Positions 26,720-34,414 of a stretch of DNA of 64,000 nucleotides are shown here, piece by piece (the stretch's first letter is position 1; each line of letters opens with the position of its first letter). The DNA is from Solirhodobacter olei (GTDB taxonomy: Bacteria; Pseudomonadota; Alphaproteobacteria; Rhodobacterales; Rhodobacteraceae): assembly GCF_004010155.1 (NCBI RefSeq), contig NZ_RRYH01000002.1:248001-312000 (forward strand), read 5' to 3'. The position numbers and the translations under genes are program-made. The notes beneath the pieces are model-generated. The model was not told the DNA's origin. It ran no database searches and saw nothing but the letters and a program-made list of their open reading frames with translations.

Positions 26720-27877
26720 ATGAGCATCGTCCCCATCACATCCGAAGGCCTCGAGGCCGCCGAAATCGCCTGGTTCTCCGCGCTCTGCTCGGACGATTAC
26801 CGCTACCTGGGCGTGCCCGACGGCAGGCTGCGCTCCTCCTGGGCGCATTGCTCGGAGATCGTGACCACGGCAGAGGAGCTGGGCTTCCGCAACATCCTCT
26901 GCCCCTCGTCCTATCAGGTGGGCCAGGACACGCTGAGCTTCGTGGCCGGCTGCGCGCCGATCACATCGAAGATCAACCTGCTGGCGGCGGTGCGCTGCGG
27001 CGAAATGCAGCCGATCATGCTGGCGCGCACCATCGCCACGCTCGACCACATGCTGGAGGGGCGGCTGATCCTCAACATCATCTCCTCCGACTTCCCCGGC
27101 GAGAAGGCGGAGAGCGCCTTCCGCTACCAGCGCTCCCGCGAGGTGGTGGAGATCCTGCGCCAGGCCTGGACCCGCGACACGATCGATTACGAGGGGCAGA
27201 TCTACAGCTTCAAGAACGTGCCGACCGAGCCCGCCCGGCCCTACCAGCAGAACGGCGGGCCACTGATGTATTTCGGCGGCTATTCCCCCGACGCGCTGGA
27301 GCTTTGCGCCCAGCATTGCGACGTCTACCTGATGTGGCCGGAGCCGAAGGAGCAGCTGGCCGAACGGATGCGCGCCGTCCATGCCCGGGCGGAGGCGCAT
27401 GGCCGCACGCTCGACTACGGCCTGCGCGTCCACATGATCGTGCGCGACACCGAGGCCGAGGCCCGGGAATATGCCGAGGAGCTGACCTCGAAGCTCGACG
27501 ACGAATACGGCCGGCTGATCCGCGAACGGGCGCATGACAGCGGCAGCCTCGGCGTTTCGCATCAGGCGCGGGCGCGGGAGCTCGCGGACCAGTTCGGCTA
27601 TGTCGAGCCGCATCTGTGGACCGGGATCGGCCGTGCGCGCTCCGGCTGCGGGGCGGCGCTGGTGGGATCGGCCGACCAGGTGCTGAGCGAGATCGAGGCC
27701 TACCAGAAGATGGGCATCCGGGCCTTCATCTTCTCCGGCTATCCGCATCTCGACGAGGCCCGGCACTTCGGCACCAAGGTGCTGCCCGAGCTGAAGACCT
27801 GCTCGCTTCCCCATGCCTATGGCCGGGTGCCGGCGTCCACGCCCGCGACGCCGCTTGGCACCGGCCCGAGGCGCTGA
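26720..27877 (+). CDS. LLM-class flavin-dependent monooxygenase, alkanesulfonate monooxygenase (SsuD) type
   Basis: A 385-residue TIM-barrel enzyme of the luciferase-like family. NLLAAVRCGEMQPIMLARTIATLDH, LNIISSDFPGEK and the late AFIFSGYPHLDEA are characteristic of SsuD-like FMNH2-dependent enzymes that cleave C-S bonds of sulfonates to an aldehyde and sulfite. GGGAGG precedes the start. A flavin reductase gene follows and can supply FMNH2. No SsuABC transporter is nearby. Candidate substrates are alkanesulfonates or sulfoquinovose; the sugar-type regulator and Gfo/Idh neighbour favour a sulfosugar (inference). Confidence 0.85.
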   Translation: MSIVPITSEGLEAAEIAWFSALCSDDYRYLGVPDGRLRSSWAHCSEIVTTAEELGFRNILCPSSYQVGQDTLSFVAGCAPITSKINLLAAVRCGEMQPIMLARTIATLDHMLEGRLILNIISSDFPGEKAESAFRYQRSREVVEILRQAWTRDTIDYEGQIYSFKNVPTEPARPYQQNGGPLMYFGGYSPDALELCAQHCDVYLMWPEPKEQLAERMRAVHARAEAHGRTLDYGLRVHMIVRDTEAEAREYAEELTSKLDDEYGRLIRERAHDSGSLGVSHQARARELADQFGYVEPHLWTGIGRARSGCGAALVGSADQVLSEIEAYQKMGIRAFIFSGYPHLDEARHFGTKVLPELKTCSLPHAYGRVPASTPATPLGTGPRR

Positions 27878-27958
27878 GCGGGTTGAGCCGGGCGCCGGGG
27901 CGCAATAGATGGAACCATGGGCGGCCGGAACGCCGCCCCGATTGCCAACGGAGCCGCC

Positions 27959-28468
27959 GTGAGCGACGCGACTGAAACCGCCTTCACCCCCGGGCCCGGG
28001 ACGGCCCGCGCCTTCCGCGACGCGCTCGGCCGCTTCGCGACCGGCGTCACGGTGGTGACCACCCATGGCCCGGCCGGGCCGGTGGGCGTGACGGCGAACA
28101 GCTTCGCCGCCGTCTCGCTGGACCCGCCGCTGCTGCTGTGGTCGCCGGCCAAATCCTCGCGCCGCTGCCGCGCCTTCACCGAGGCCCGGGCCTTTGCCGT
28201 CCATGTGCTGGCCGCCGACCAGCTGGAGATCAGCCGCCATTTCACCCAGCCCGACGATCATTTCACCGGGCTCGACTGCTCCACCTCGCCAGAGGGGATC
28301 CCGCTGATCGAGGGCACACTTGCGCGCTTCGAATGCAGCACCGAGGCGACCCATGACGCGGGCGACCATGTCATCGTCATCGGGCGGGTGCTGCGCGCGC
28401 GGTTCCGCGACGGCGTGCCGCTGGTCTTCTCGCAGGGCCGCTACGGTGCCCTCGCCCCCTTGCCGTAA
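27959..28468 (+). CDS. Flavin reductase (HpaC/SsuE-like flavin reductase domain)
   Basis: The GTG at 27959 has GGAG six bases upstream and gives 169 residues; an ATG at 27917 would add 14. The flavin-reductase fold is visible in ALGRFATGVTVVTTHG, GVTANSFAAVSLDPPLLLWS and HVLAADQLEISRHF. It should reduce FMN or FAD with NAD(P)H and pass it to the monooxygenase encoded 80 bp upstream, a standard two-component pair. Confidence 0.87.
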   Translation: MSDATETAFTPGPGTARAFRDALGRFATGVTVVTTHGPAGPVGVTANSFAAVSLDPPLLLWSPAKSSRRCRAFTEARAFAVHVLAADQLEISRHFTQPDDHFTGLDCSTSPEGIPLIEGTLARFECSTEATHDAGDHVIVIGRVLRARFRDGVPLVFSQGRYGALAPLP

Positions 28469-28545
28469 TCGCAGAAAGCGGGCAGAACGGCTGGCGCCGC
28501 GGCCCCTGGCGCACGCCCGAGCTGGGCGCAGCCTTGTCCTTAAGG

Positions 28546-28571
28546 CATCATCACATTAAGATAGGATGATG
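28546..28571. promoter_or_regulatory. Palindromic operator candidate for the SqrR-like repressor
   Basis: CATCATC (28546-28552) and GATGATG (28565-28571) are perfect inverted arms around a 12-nt AT-rich centre (acattaagatag), 65 bp before the ArsR-family start. Size and place fit autoregulation by a dimeric winged-helix repressor. Confidence 0.5.
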
Positions 28572-28635
28572 TATCGGCAGGCGCCGGTCCCGTTTTCCTG
28601 CGGCAACGGGCGGCGCGGCGGAAGGAGACGCGCGC

Positions 28636-29040
28636 ATGAACTCCCAGGCGACAGCCCGTATCGGCGGAGAGGACGACAGCACCCCGGTCCCACCGCAGGT
28701 GCAGGATTTCGACAATTGCGCCAAGCTCTCGATCGACGAGATGGCGGGCCAGGCGCAATCGGCGGCGAACTTCCTGAAGGCGCTGGCGCATGAGGGGCGG
28801 CTGATGATCCTCTGCCACCTCTCCTCGGGCGAGAAATCGGTGACCGAGCTGGAGCTTCTGCTCGCCTCCCGCCAGGCGGCGGTCAGCCAGCAGCTTGCCC
28901 GGCTGCGGCTGGAGGGGCTCGTCGCCTGCCGGCGCGAGGGCAAGGCGATCTATTATTCGCTGGCCGACGAGAAGGTGCGCCGCACCATCGCGCTGTTCTA
29001 CGACATGTTCTGCAAGCCCGGCGCCCGGGCCCAGGCCTGA
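28636..29040 (+). CDS. ArsR-family repressor, SqrR/BigR-like persulfide sensor
   Basis: A 134-residue winged-helix protein with recognition segment LLASRQAAVSQQLARLRLEG, typical of the BigR/SqrR branch. Cys60 (LMILCHL) and Cys126 (MFCKPG) are 66 residues apart, exactly the separation of Cys41 and Cys107 that form the polysulfide bridge in Rhodobacter capsulatus SqrR. Two further cysteines (28, 98) are present. It likely derepresses sulfide-handling genes on reactive sulfur. No sqr or rhodanese gene lies in the window; the nearby sulfonate-type monooxygenase, which would release sulfite, is a tempting but unproven target. Confidence 0.85.
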   Translation: MNSQATARIGGEDDSTPVPPQVQDFDNCAKLSIDEMAGQAQSAANFLKALAHEGRLMILCHLSSGEKSVTELELLLASRQAAVSQQLARLRLEGLVACRREGKAIYYSLADEKVRRTIALFYDMFCKPGARAQA

Positions 29041-29042
29041 GC

Positions 29043-29082
29043 GCCCTGCCCCGGCGCGCGGCACGCGCCACGGGCATTTTTT
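29043..29082 (+). terminator. Rho-independent terminator of the ArsR gene
   Basis: Outer GCCC/GGGC (29043-29046 with 29072-29075) and inner GGCGCG/CGCGCC (29053-29058 with 29064-29069) pairings are followed at once by A and six T (29077-29082). This is the best classical terminator in the window. Confidence 0.65.
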
Positions 29083-29125
29083 CGGTGTGCAGAGCGGCGC
29101 AAACCGTCTATCAAGCGGCCCGTGC

Positions 29126-29202
29126 GGCCCCGTAGCTCAACTGGATAGAGCAAGGACCTTCTAAGTCCGAGGTTGAGGGTTCGATTCCTTCCGGGGTCGC
29201 CA
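29126..29202 (+). tRNA. tRNA-Arg (anticodon TCT)
   Basis: A complete 77-nt cloverleaf: acceptor GGCCCCG/CGGGGTC with discriminator G and encoded CCA, D arm AGCTCAACTGGATAGAGC, anticodon loop CTTCTAA (TCT at 29160-29162), T arm with GGTTCGATTCC. It immediately precedes a large transporter/catabolic block, and tRNA-Arg genes are frequent integration sites of genomic islands. Confidence 0.95.
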
Positions 29203-29250
29203 TTCTGCCGGCTTGTTGCGGATGCCTGCCGACATCTGCGGTTCGACCGC

Positions 29251-30060
29251 TCAGTTCCAGCCTGGCTGATCGAGAGTGGGCAACGGAATGGCATCCAGAA
29301 GTCCGCGGGTATAGGAATGCCTGGGCGCGGCAAAGATTTCGGCCGAGGGTGCCATCTCGACGATCTGTCCGGCGCGAAGAACCATGACGTCGTCGCAGAG
29401 CCGGCGGATCACGGAGAGGTCGTGACTTATGAAGGCAAGTGTCAGACCCAACTCTGCCACCAGTCCCTCCAGAAGCCGAAGAACCTGCGCCTGGCTGGAG
29501 ACGTCGAGCCCCGATACGATCTCGTCCGCAAGGATGAATTCCGGGCGCAGGGCGATTGCGCGGGCAATCCCAACGCGCTGACGCTGGCCCCCTGACAGCT
29601 CATGCGGATAGCGGTTGCGGAAGCCGCGCGGCAGGCCGACGTGATCCAATGCCTCGTCCACCCGGCGATCGATCCCGGTCAATCCGTGCAGACGCAAGGG
29701 GGCGGCTATAATGCCCTTCACCCGGCGCCGCGGATTGAGCGAGGACATCGGGTCCTGGAAGATCATCTGGAAGCGACGCCGCAGGGGGCGCAGTGCCTGC
29801 TCGTCCAGATGACTGATGTCCTGCCCGTCGAAGACGATCCGTCCGGACGTGGGTTCCAGCAGCCGCACCAGGGCGCGGGCAAGAGTGGATTTTCCCGATC
29901 CCGATCCGCCAACGATGCCGAGCACCTTGCCCCGCTGGATCGTGAAGCTGATGCCGCGCAGGATCTCGATCCGCGCGGCCAGACCGACAAAGGACTTGCC
30001 CACGAGGTCGGGCAACGACAGGCGCAGGTCCTCGACCCGGAACAGCGATTGCTCAGACAT
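29251..30060 (-). CDS. Oligopeptide/dipeptide-type ABC transporter ATP-binding protein (OppF/DppF)
   Basis: A 269-residue ATPase with Walker A GGSGSGKST, Q-loop MIFQDPMSSLNPRR, signature LSGGQRQRVGIARA, Walker B FILADEIVSGLDVSS and H-loop FISHD. The QDPMSSLNPR stretch is typical of Opp/Dpp ATPases. It is the last gene of a six-gene leftward unit and overlaps the partner ATPase by 8 bp. It lacks the usual C-terminal extension with a four-Cys motif. Confidence 0.92.
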   Translation of the reverse strand: MSEQSLFRVEDLRLSLPDLVGKSFVGLAARIEILRGISFTIQRGKVLGIVGGSGSGKSTLARALVRLLEPTSGRIVFDGQDISHLDEQALRPLRRRFQMIFQDPMSSLNPRRRVKGIIAAPLRLHGLTGIDRRVDEALDHVGLPRGFRNRYPHELSGGQRQRVGIARAIALRPEFILADEIVSGLDVSSQAQVLRLLEGLVAELGLTLAFISHDLSVIRRLCDDVMVLRAGQIVEMAPSAEIFAAPRHSYTRGLLDAIPLPTLDQPGWN

Positions 30061-30925
30061 GGCGCCACTCCCTGTCGGCGGCGTCCACCTCGGCCTGCAC
30101 CGCGGCCAGAACCTCCGGGCCCACGGGCATCAGGCTTCCCTCCGGATCGGTATACTTCGGCGTGGCGGCAAGCAGCGCTGCCGAATAGGCGTGGCCCGGA
30201 GCGCGAAAGAAGTCGGCGACCTGCGTATCTTCGAGAACCTTTCCGGCATAAAGCACCGAGAGGCTCTGGCACACCTTGGACACCACGCCCAGATCATGTG
30301 TCACGAAAAGCAACGCAGTGCCGTGGCGGGCCTGCATTCCCGCGATGATCTTCAAGATCTGCTTCTGAACCGTCACGTCCAGCGCGGTCGTCGGCTCATC
30401 AGCGATGATCAGGGCGGGCTCGGCGGCGAATGCGGATGCGATCAGGATGCGCTGCCGCATCCCGCCCGACAACTCGTGCGGGTAGTTGCGCATCACGCGG
30501 GCCGGGGCGGAAATATTCACCTCTGCCAGCAATTCGAGCGCCCGCGCCTCAGCCTTTTCGCGCTTCCAGCCGAGGATATCGACAAGCCGGTCCGTGATCT
30601 GGGGCCCGATACGATGCGAGGGGTTGAGCGCGGTCAGGGGATCTTGCGGGATGAGCGCCGCGATCCGCCCGATCCGGCGACGCCGTTCGGCCGGCGGCAG
30701 GGTCAGAATGTCCGTGCCCTCGAGCAGGATGCGCCCCTCCACCACTTCGGCGGAGCGCGGCAGGATGCCCAGGACCGCCTTGCCGATCATGCTTTTGCCC
30801 GCGCCGCTTTCCCCTACCAGCCCGCGCACCTCGCCCCTGTCGAGCCGAAGCGAGACCGACCGCAGCAACCGCGGGCCATTCTTCAGCGCGACGCTGAGGT
30901 TTTCGATTTCCAGAAGAGCCGTCAT
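30053..30925 (-). CDS. Oligopeptide/dipeptide-type ABC transporter ATP-binding protein (OppD/DppD)
   Basis: A 290-residue ATPase starting at the ATG that overlaps the DppC-like stop (ATGA). Walker A is GESGAGKSM, with methionine instead of the usual Ser/Thr after Lys, as in many OppD proteins. Q-loop LIPQDPLTALNP, signature LSGGMRQRILIA, Walker B LIIADEPTTALD. It pairs with the OppF-like subunit to energise the importer. Confidence 0.92.
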   Translation of the reverse strand: MTALLEIENLSVALKNGPRLLRSVSLRLDRGEVRGLVGESGAGKSMIGKAVLGILPRSAEVVEGRILLEGTDILTLPPAERRRRIGRIAALIPQDPLTALNPSHRIGPQITDRLVDILGWKREKAEARALELLAEVNISAPARVMRNYPHELSGGMRQRILIASAFAAEPALIIADEPTTALDVTVQKQILKIIAGMQARHGTALLFVTHDLGVVSKVCQSLSVLYAGKVLEDTQVADFFRAPGHAYSAALLAATPKYTDPEGSLMPVGPEVLAAVQAEVDAADREWRHV

Positions 30926-31773
30926 CGCAACACCGGGTCGAAGCGGTCCTTCAGCCCTTCGCCGAACTGGCTGAAGCTGAGAACGGTAAGAAAGAGAGCG
31001 ATGAGCGGGAAGACGAGCACCCACCACGCCTGATAGATCGTCGTGCGCCCTTCGGCGATCATGCCGCCCCAGGTCGGGGCGTCGGTCGAAATCGACAGGT
31101 TCACGAAGGACAGGATCGCCTCGACGATGATCGCGATCCCCATCTCCAACGACAGCAGCGCCACGATCGTCGGCAGCACGTTTGGCAGGATTTCCGTCAG
31201 CATCGTGCGCTGGCGGGAAAAGCCCGCAACCTGCGCTGCGGCAACGTAATCCATTGCGCCCTGGTTCATCGCCTCGGCGCGGATCACGCGCGCAAAGCGG
31301 GTCCAGTCGATCACGACGATGGCGATGATGATCGATCGCAGCCCCGTGCCCAGAACCGCAACCAGCAGGATTGAAAACAGAACCGGCGGGAAAGCCATCC
31401 AGATATCGACCAGGCGCGATATGATGCGATCCGCCCAGCCCCGATAGAAGCCCGCGACAAGGCCAAGGGTCGATCCGACCAGCGCCGTCAGCGTGCCGGC
31501 AATGAGCGCTACCTGCAACGCAATACGTCCACCCCAGATGATCCGGCTGAGGACATCCCGGCCGAGACTGTCTGTGCCAAGCCAGAAGCCCGGTTCGGTT
31601 CCATGCACCCAGAAAGGCGGGAGTTGCCCCGACATGAGATCCTGCGCCAGCGGATCCTGAGGCGCGATCATCGGGGCGAAGGCAGACGCCAAGCAGACGA
31701 TCAGCAGCCATCCCCCCGACAGCCAGAGACGCGCCCCGACCCGCCGATTGATCGAACCGCGCCCGTCAAGCAT
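30922..31773 (-). CDS. Dipeptide-type ABC transporter permease (DppC)
   Basis: A 283-residue permease with N-terminal OppC-type domain (one helix, then PLAQDL...HWLGTD-like FWLGTDSLGRDVLSRII) and about five further helices. The coupling loop with GAMDYVAAAQVAGFSRQRTM faces the ATPases. Overlaps both neighbours by a few bases. Confidence 0.92.
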   Translation of the reverse strand: MLDGRGSINRRVGARLWLSGGWLLIVCLASAFAPMIAPQDPLAQDLMSGQLPPFWVHGTEPGFWLGTDSLGRDVLSRIIWGGRIALQVALIAGTLTALVGSTLGLVAGFYRGWADRIISRLVDIWMAFPPVLFSILLVAVLGTGLRSIIIAIVVIDWTRFARVIRAEAMNQGAMDYVAAAQVAGFSRQRTMLTEILPNVLPTIVALLSLEMGIAIIVEAILSFVNLSISTDAPTWGGMIAEGRTTIYQAWWVLVFPLIALFLTVLSFSQFGEGLKDRFDPVLR

Positions 31774-32776
31774 GGCGCAGCCTCGGGTTCAGGGCGGCAT
31801 AGGTGAGATCGACGACAAGGTTCACGGCGGTGAAGATCACCGCGAAGCATATCACGATCCCCTGGATCAGCGGCAAATCGCGGTTGACGACTGCGTCGAT
31901 CGCCATGTTGCCCAGCCCTTCGTAGGAAAAGAGTCGCTCGACGATTACCGTGCCGCCGATCAGGAAGGTGAACTGCACCCCGGTCAGGGTCAGCGTCGGC
32001 AGGATCGCGTTGCGCAGTGCCTCGCGCAGGATGACGCGGGTTTCGCTGTAGCCCTTGGTCCGGGCCAGCGTGACGTAGTCAAGCTCCATCGTTTCCTTCA
32101 GGGATTGCTTGAGAAGTTGCCCTATGATCGCCGCCAGCGGCAACGCCAGGGCAAGCGCAGGCATGAACATATGGGCCAACAGGTTGGCGGTGACGTCGAA
32201 GCGCAGACGGACGATACTCTCGATCAGGTAGAACTGGGTTTCGAAGTTCAGCTGCAGGTCCGGCGAGATCCGCCCCGATATGCTGAACAACGGGATCAGA
32301 ACGCCGAAGAAGATGATGAGCAGCAGCCCCCAAAGGAAATCTGGGATCGACAGCGCCGCGCCGTTCGCCACGTCGATGCCGGTCTCGATCTGCGTGCCAC
32401 GAAAACGCACGGCCGTCAGCGCCGACGCGCCACCGATGAGAATGGCCATGACCAGCGCCATGGTCGCCAGTTCCAGCGTGGCAGGAAGCCGGCCAAGCAC
32501 GAGCCCCAGCACCGGTTGGCGCAACGAGATCGAGGTGCCGAAGTCGCCATGAAGCACACCCCAGAACCAGATCACGAACTGCTGCGGGATTGACTTGTCC
32601 AGGCCGTAGAGCGCCTTCAGCCGCACGATGTCGGCCGGCGTCGCCCCGGGTGGCAGCATCATGGCGATCGGGTTGCCGGGCACAACGCGCACCACGGTAA
32701 AGACGATGACCGCGACGCCGAACAGCGTGATTGCAGTCGAAAAAAGCCGGATGAGAAAGCGAGCAAGCAGGTCCAA
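31766..32776 (-). CDS. Dipeptide-type ABC transporter permease (DppB)
   Basis: A 336-residue permease of DppB type: N-terminal helix FSTAITLFGVAVIVFTVV, RVVPGNPIAMMLPPGATP, and the cytoplasmic motif LDYVTLARTKGYSE. The best start is a TTG at 32776 with no clear ribosome site; translation may depend on the hairpin-bearing leader upstream. The product is of normal length. Confidence 0.9.
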   Translation of the reverse strand: MDLLARFLIRLFSTAITLFGVAVIVFTVVRVVPGNPIAMMLPPGATPADIVRLKALYGLDKSIPQQFVIWFWGVLHGDFGTSISLRQPVLGLVLGRLPATLELATMALVMAILIGGASALTAVRFRGTQIETGIDVANGAALSIPDFLWGLLLIIFFGVLIPLFSISGRISPDLQLNFETQFYLIESIVRLRFDVTANLLAHMFMPALALALPLAAIIGQLLKQSLKETMELDYVTLARTKGYSETRVILREALRNAILPTLTLTGVQFTFLIGGTVIVERLFSYEGLGNMAIDAVVNRDLPLIQGIVICFAVIFTAVNLVVDLTYAALNPRLRHA

Positions 32777-32797
32777 GAGATGCGGTCCGGATCAGCC

Positions 32798-32821
32798 GGG
32801 GCTGCCCCGATGGGCAGCCCC
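32798..32821 (-). promoter_or_regulatory. Intercistronic hairpin after the peptide-type binding protein
   Basis: A perfect 10-bp stem (GGGGCTGCCC 32798-32807 with GGGCAGCCCC 32812-32821) and a 4-nt loop fill the 62-bp gap between the binding-protein stop and the DppB start. No T run. It probably sets the ratio of binding protein to membrane components. Confidence 0.65.
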
Positions 32822-32838
32822 GATACCACGGGTAAGGC

Positions 32839-34368
32839 TCAGGCGCGCGTCATCAGCGCGGGCAGCAGCGCCCCCGACCCGTGCGGCACCACCTTGACGC
32901 GTTTGTCTGCGAGGATCGGCTGCACGTATTGGAGCAGCGGAAGCACGTCGCACTGTTCCGCGATGTAGCGATCCACCGCCTTCCAGCCCGCGATCCGCTT
33001 CGCCTCGTCCTTCTCGGACCAGAGCGGCCCGATGCGGGCGTCCACGTCCTTCGTCTTCCATGAGGAATGCGGCGAGGGACCGAACATCGCAAAGCCGGTC
33101 GACGTGGTGGGATCTCCGATCGAGTTGCCCCAGTCGTAGAAGGCCGCGGGCGCAAGCTTGTGCGCAGCGCGCAGCTCGAAGTGCTTCGCGATCTCGTACA
33201 CCTCGATCTCGGCCTCGATCCCGACCTTCCGCCACATGCCGACGATCGCCTGGATCATCTCGTAATCCTTGGGCTTGTAGCCCTTGGTCGTCTGGATCTT
33301 GAACTTCACGGGCTTCTTGGTCGAATAGCCCGAGGCGGCCAGCTTCTTCTTGGCCAGGGCCGGATCGTAGGGCACCTTGATCGAGGCATCATAGGCCGCG
33401 TAACCGGGCGCCTCGAGCGTATCGATAGGCACTCCGTAGCCTGACAACAGCCGGTCGATGATCAGCTTCTTGTTCACCGAGTGGCAGGCCGCCTGACGGA
33501 CGTTAGGATCCTTCATCACGCTGTCGTTGTTGAGGAAGATCATGCCGATATCGGTGATCGGGTGCGCATAACCATGCAGGCGCGCCTTGCCCTTCAGGCG
33601 GTCGTACTCCTCGTAAGGCACTTCCAGCGTGACATGGGCATTGCCGGATTCGACCTGGGCCACGCGGCTGGCGGAGTCGGGCACGAACTTGATCGTGACG
33701 GTGTCAAATTCCGGCTTGCCGCCCCAGTAATGCGGGTTCGCCTTGAGGCGAACATAGGAATTCCGCTCGAAGTGATCGACCATGTAGGGTCCGGTGCCGA
33801 TCGGCTTCGCCTCGAACCCGGCGGCGCCGACCTTTTCATAATAGGCCTTCGGCATCACGTAGCCGGTCAGGAACGACATCCACTTGAAGATGGTGGGATC
33901 GAACTGCACGACATCAGCGGTGATCTTGTTGCCGTCGGCCTTGAAGTTGGCCAGGTTCTTCCAGGTGAACTGGATCGGGTTGCCGGTCTTCGGATCGGCG
34001 GCGCGCTGGAGCGACCAGACCACATCCTCGGCGGTAAAGGGCGATCCGTCGTGCCATTTCACGCCGTCGCGAACGGTCATGTGGACCTGCGTCTTGTCGG
34101 CATTCCAGCCCCATTCGGTCAGAAGGCCGGGGGCGAAGCTCAGGTCAGGTTTCTGAAGGATGAACTGGTCGAAGACCGACTGGTAGACACCCTGGATCGT
34201 CGGGTTCACCGCAGATGGGCCGACGGTCGGGTCCCAGCTCGGCAGGTTGACGTTGTAGGCGATGACGAGTTCGTCGATCGGCGCTGCGAAGGCGGGCAGG
34301 CCTACGGAGCTCAGGGCCAGCGTAGCGCCGGACAGCTTCAGTAACGATCTCCGCGAGAAATTAGGCAT
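32839..34368 (-). CDS. ABC transporter substrate-binding protein, family 5 (dipeptide/oligopeptide type)
   Basis: A 509-residue periplasmic binding protein. The N-terminus SRRSLLKLSGATLALSS fits a twin-arginine signal, with cleavage near AFA. Family-5 landmarks follow: WDPTVGPSA, LLTEWGWNADKTQVHMTVRDGVKWHDGSPFTAEDVV. Family 5 binds di- and oligopeptides but also opines, glycosides and other organic compounds. Its gene is 46 bp downstream of an FAD oxidoreductase and shares that transcript, so the ligand is likely the substrate of the clustered enzymes rather than generic peptides. Confidence 0.9.
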   Translation of the reverse strand: MPNFSRRSLLKLSGATLALSSVGLPAFAAPIDELVIAYNVNLPSWDPTVGPSAVNPTIQGVYQSVFDQFILQKPDLSFAPGLLTEWGWNADKTQVHMTVRDGVKWHDGSPFTAEDVVWSLQRAADPKTGNPIQFTWKNLANFKADGNKITADVVQFDPTIFKWMSFLTGYVMPKAYYEKVGAAGFEAKPIGTGPYMVDHFERNSYVRLKANPHYWGGKPEFDTVTIKFVPDSASRVAQVESGNAHVTLEVPYEEYDRLKGKARLHGYAHPITDIGMIFLNNDSVMKDPNVRQAACHSVNKKLIIDRLLSGYGVPIDTLEAPGYAAYDASIKVPYDPALAKKKLAASGYSTKKPVKFKIQTTKGYKPKDYEMIQAIVGMWRKVGIEAEIEVYEIAKHFELRAAHKLAPAAFYDWGNSIGDPTTSTGFAMFGPSPHSSWKTKDVDARIGPLWSEKDEAKRIAGWKAVDRYIAEQCDVLPLLQYVQPILADKRVKVVPHGSGALLPALMTRA

Positions 34369-34414
34369 GGACGTGTTCCCTGTTGTTTTGTGTTTCTGCG
34401 TTATTCGGTCTGGA

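Noticed and set aside
29126-29202. att-site duplication of the tRNA-Arg 3' end
   Set aside because: I looked for a second copy of CCGGGGTCGCCA in the block and did not find one by eye; island status therefore rests on other signs.
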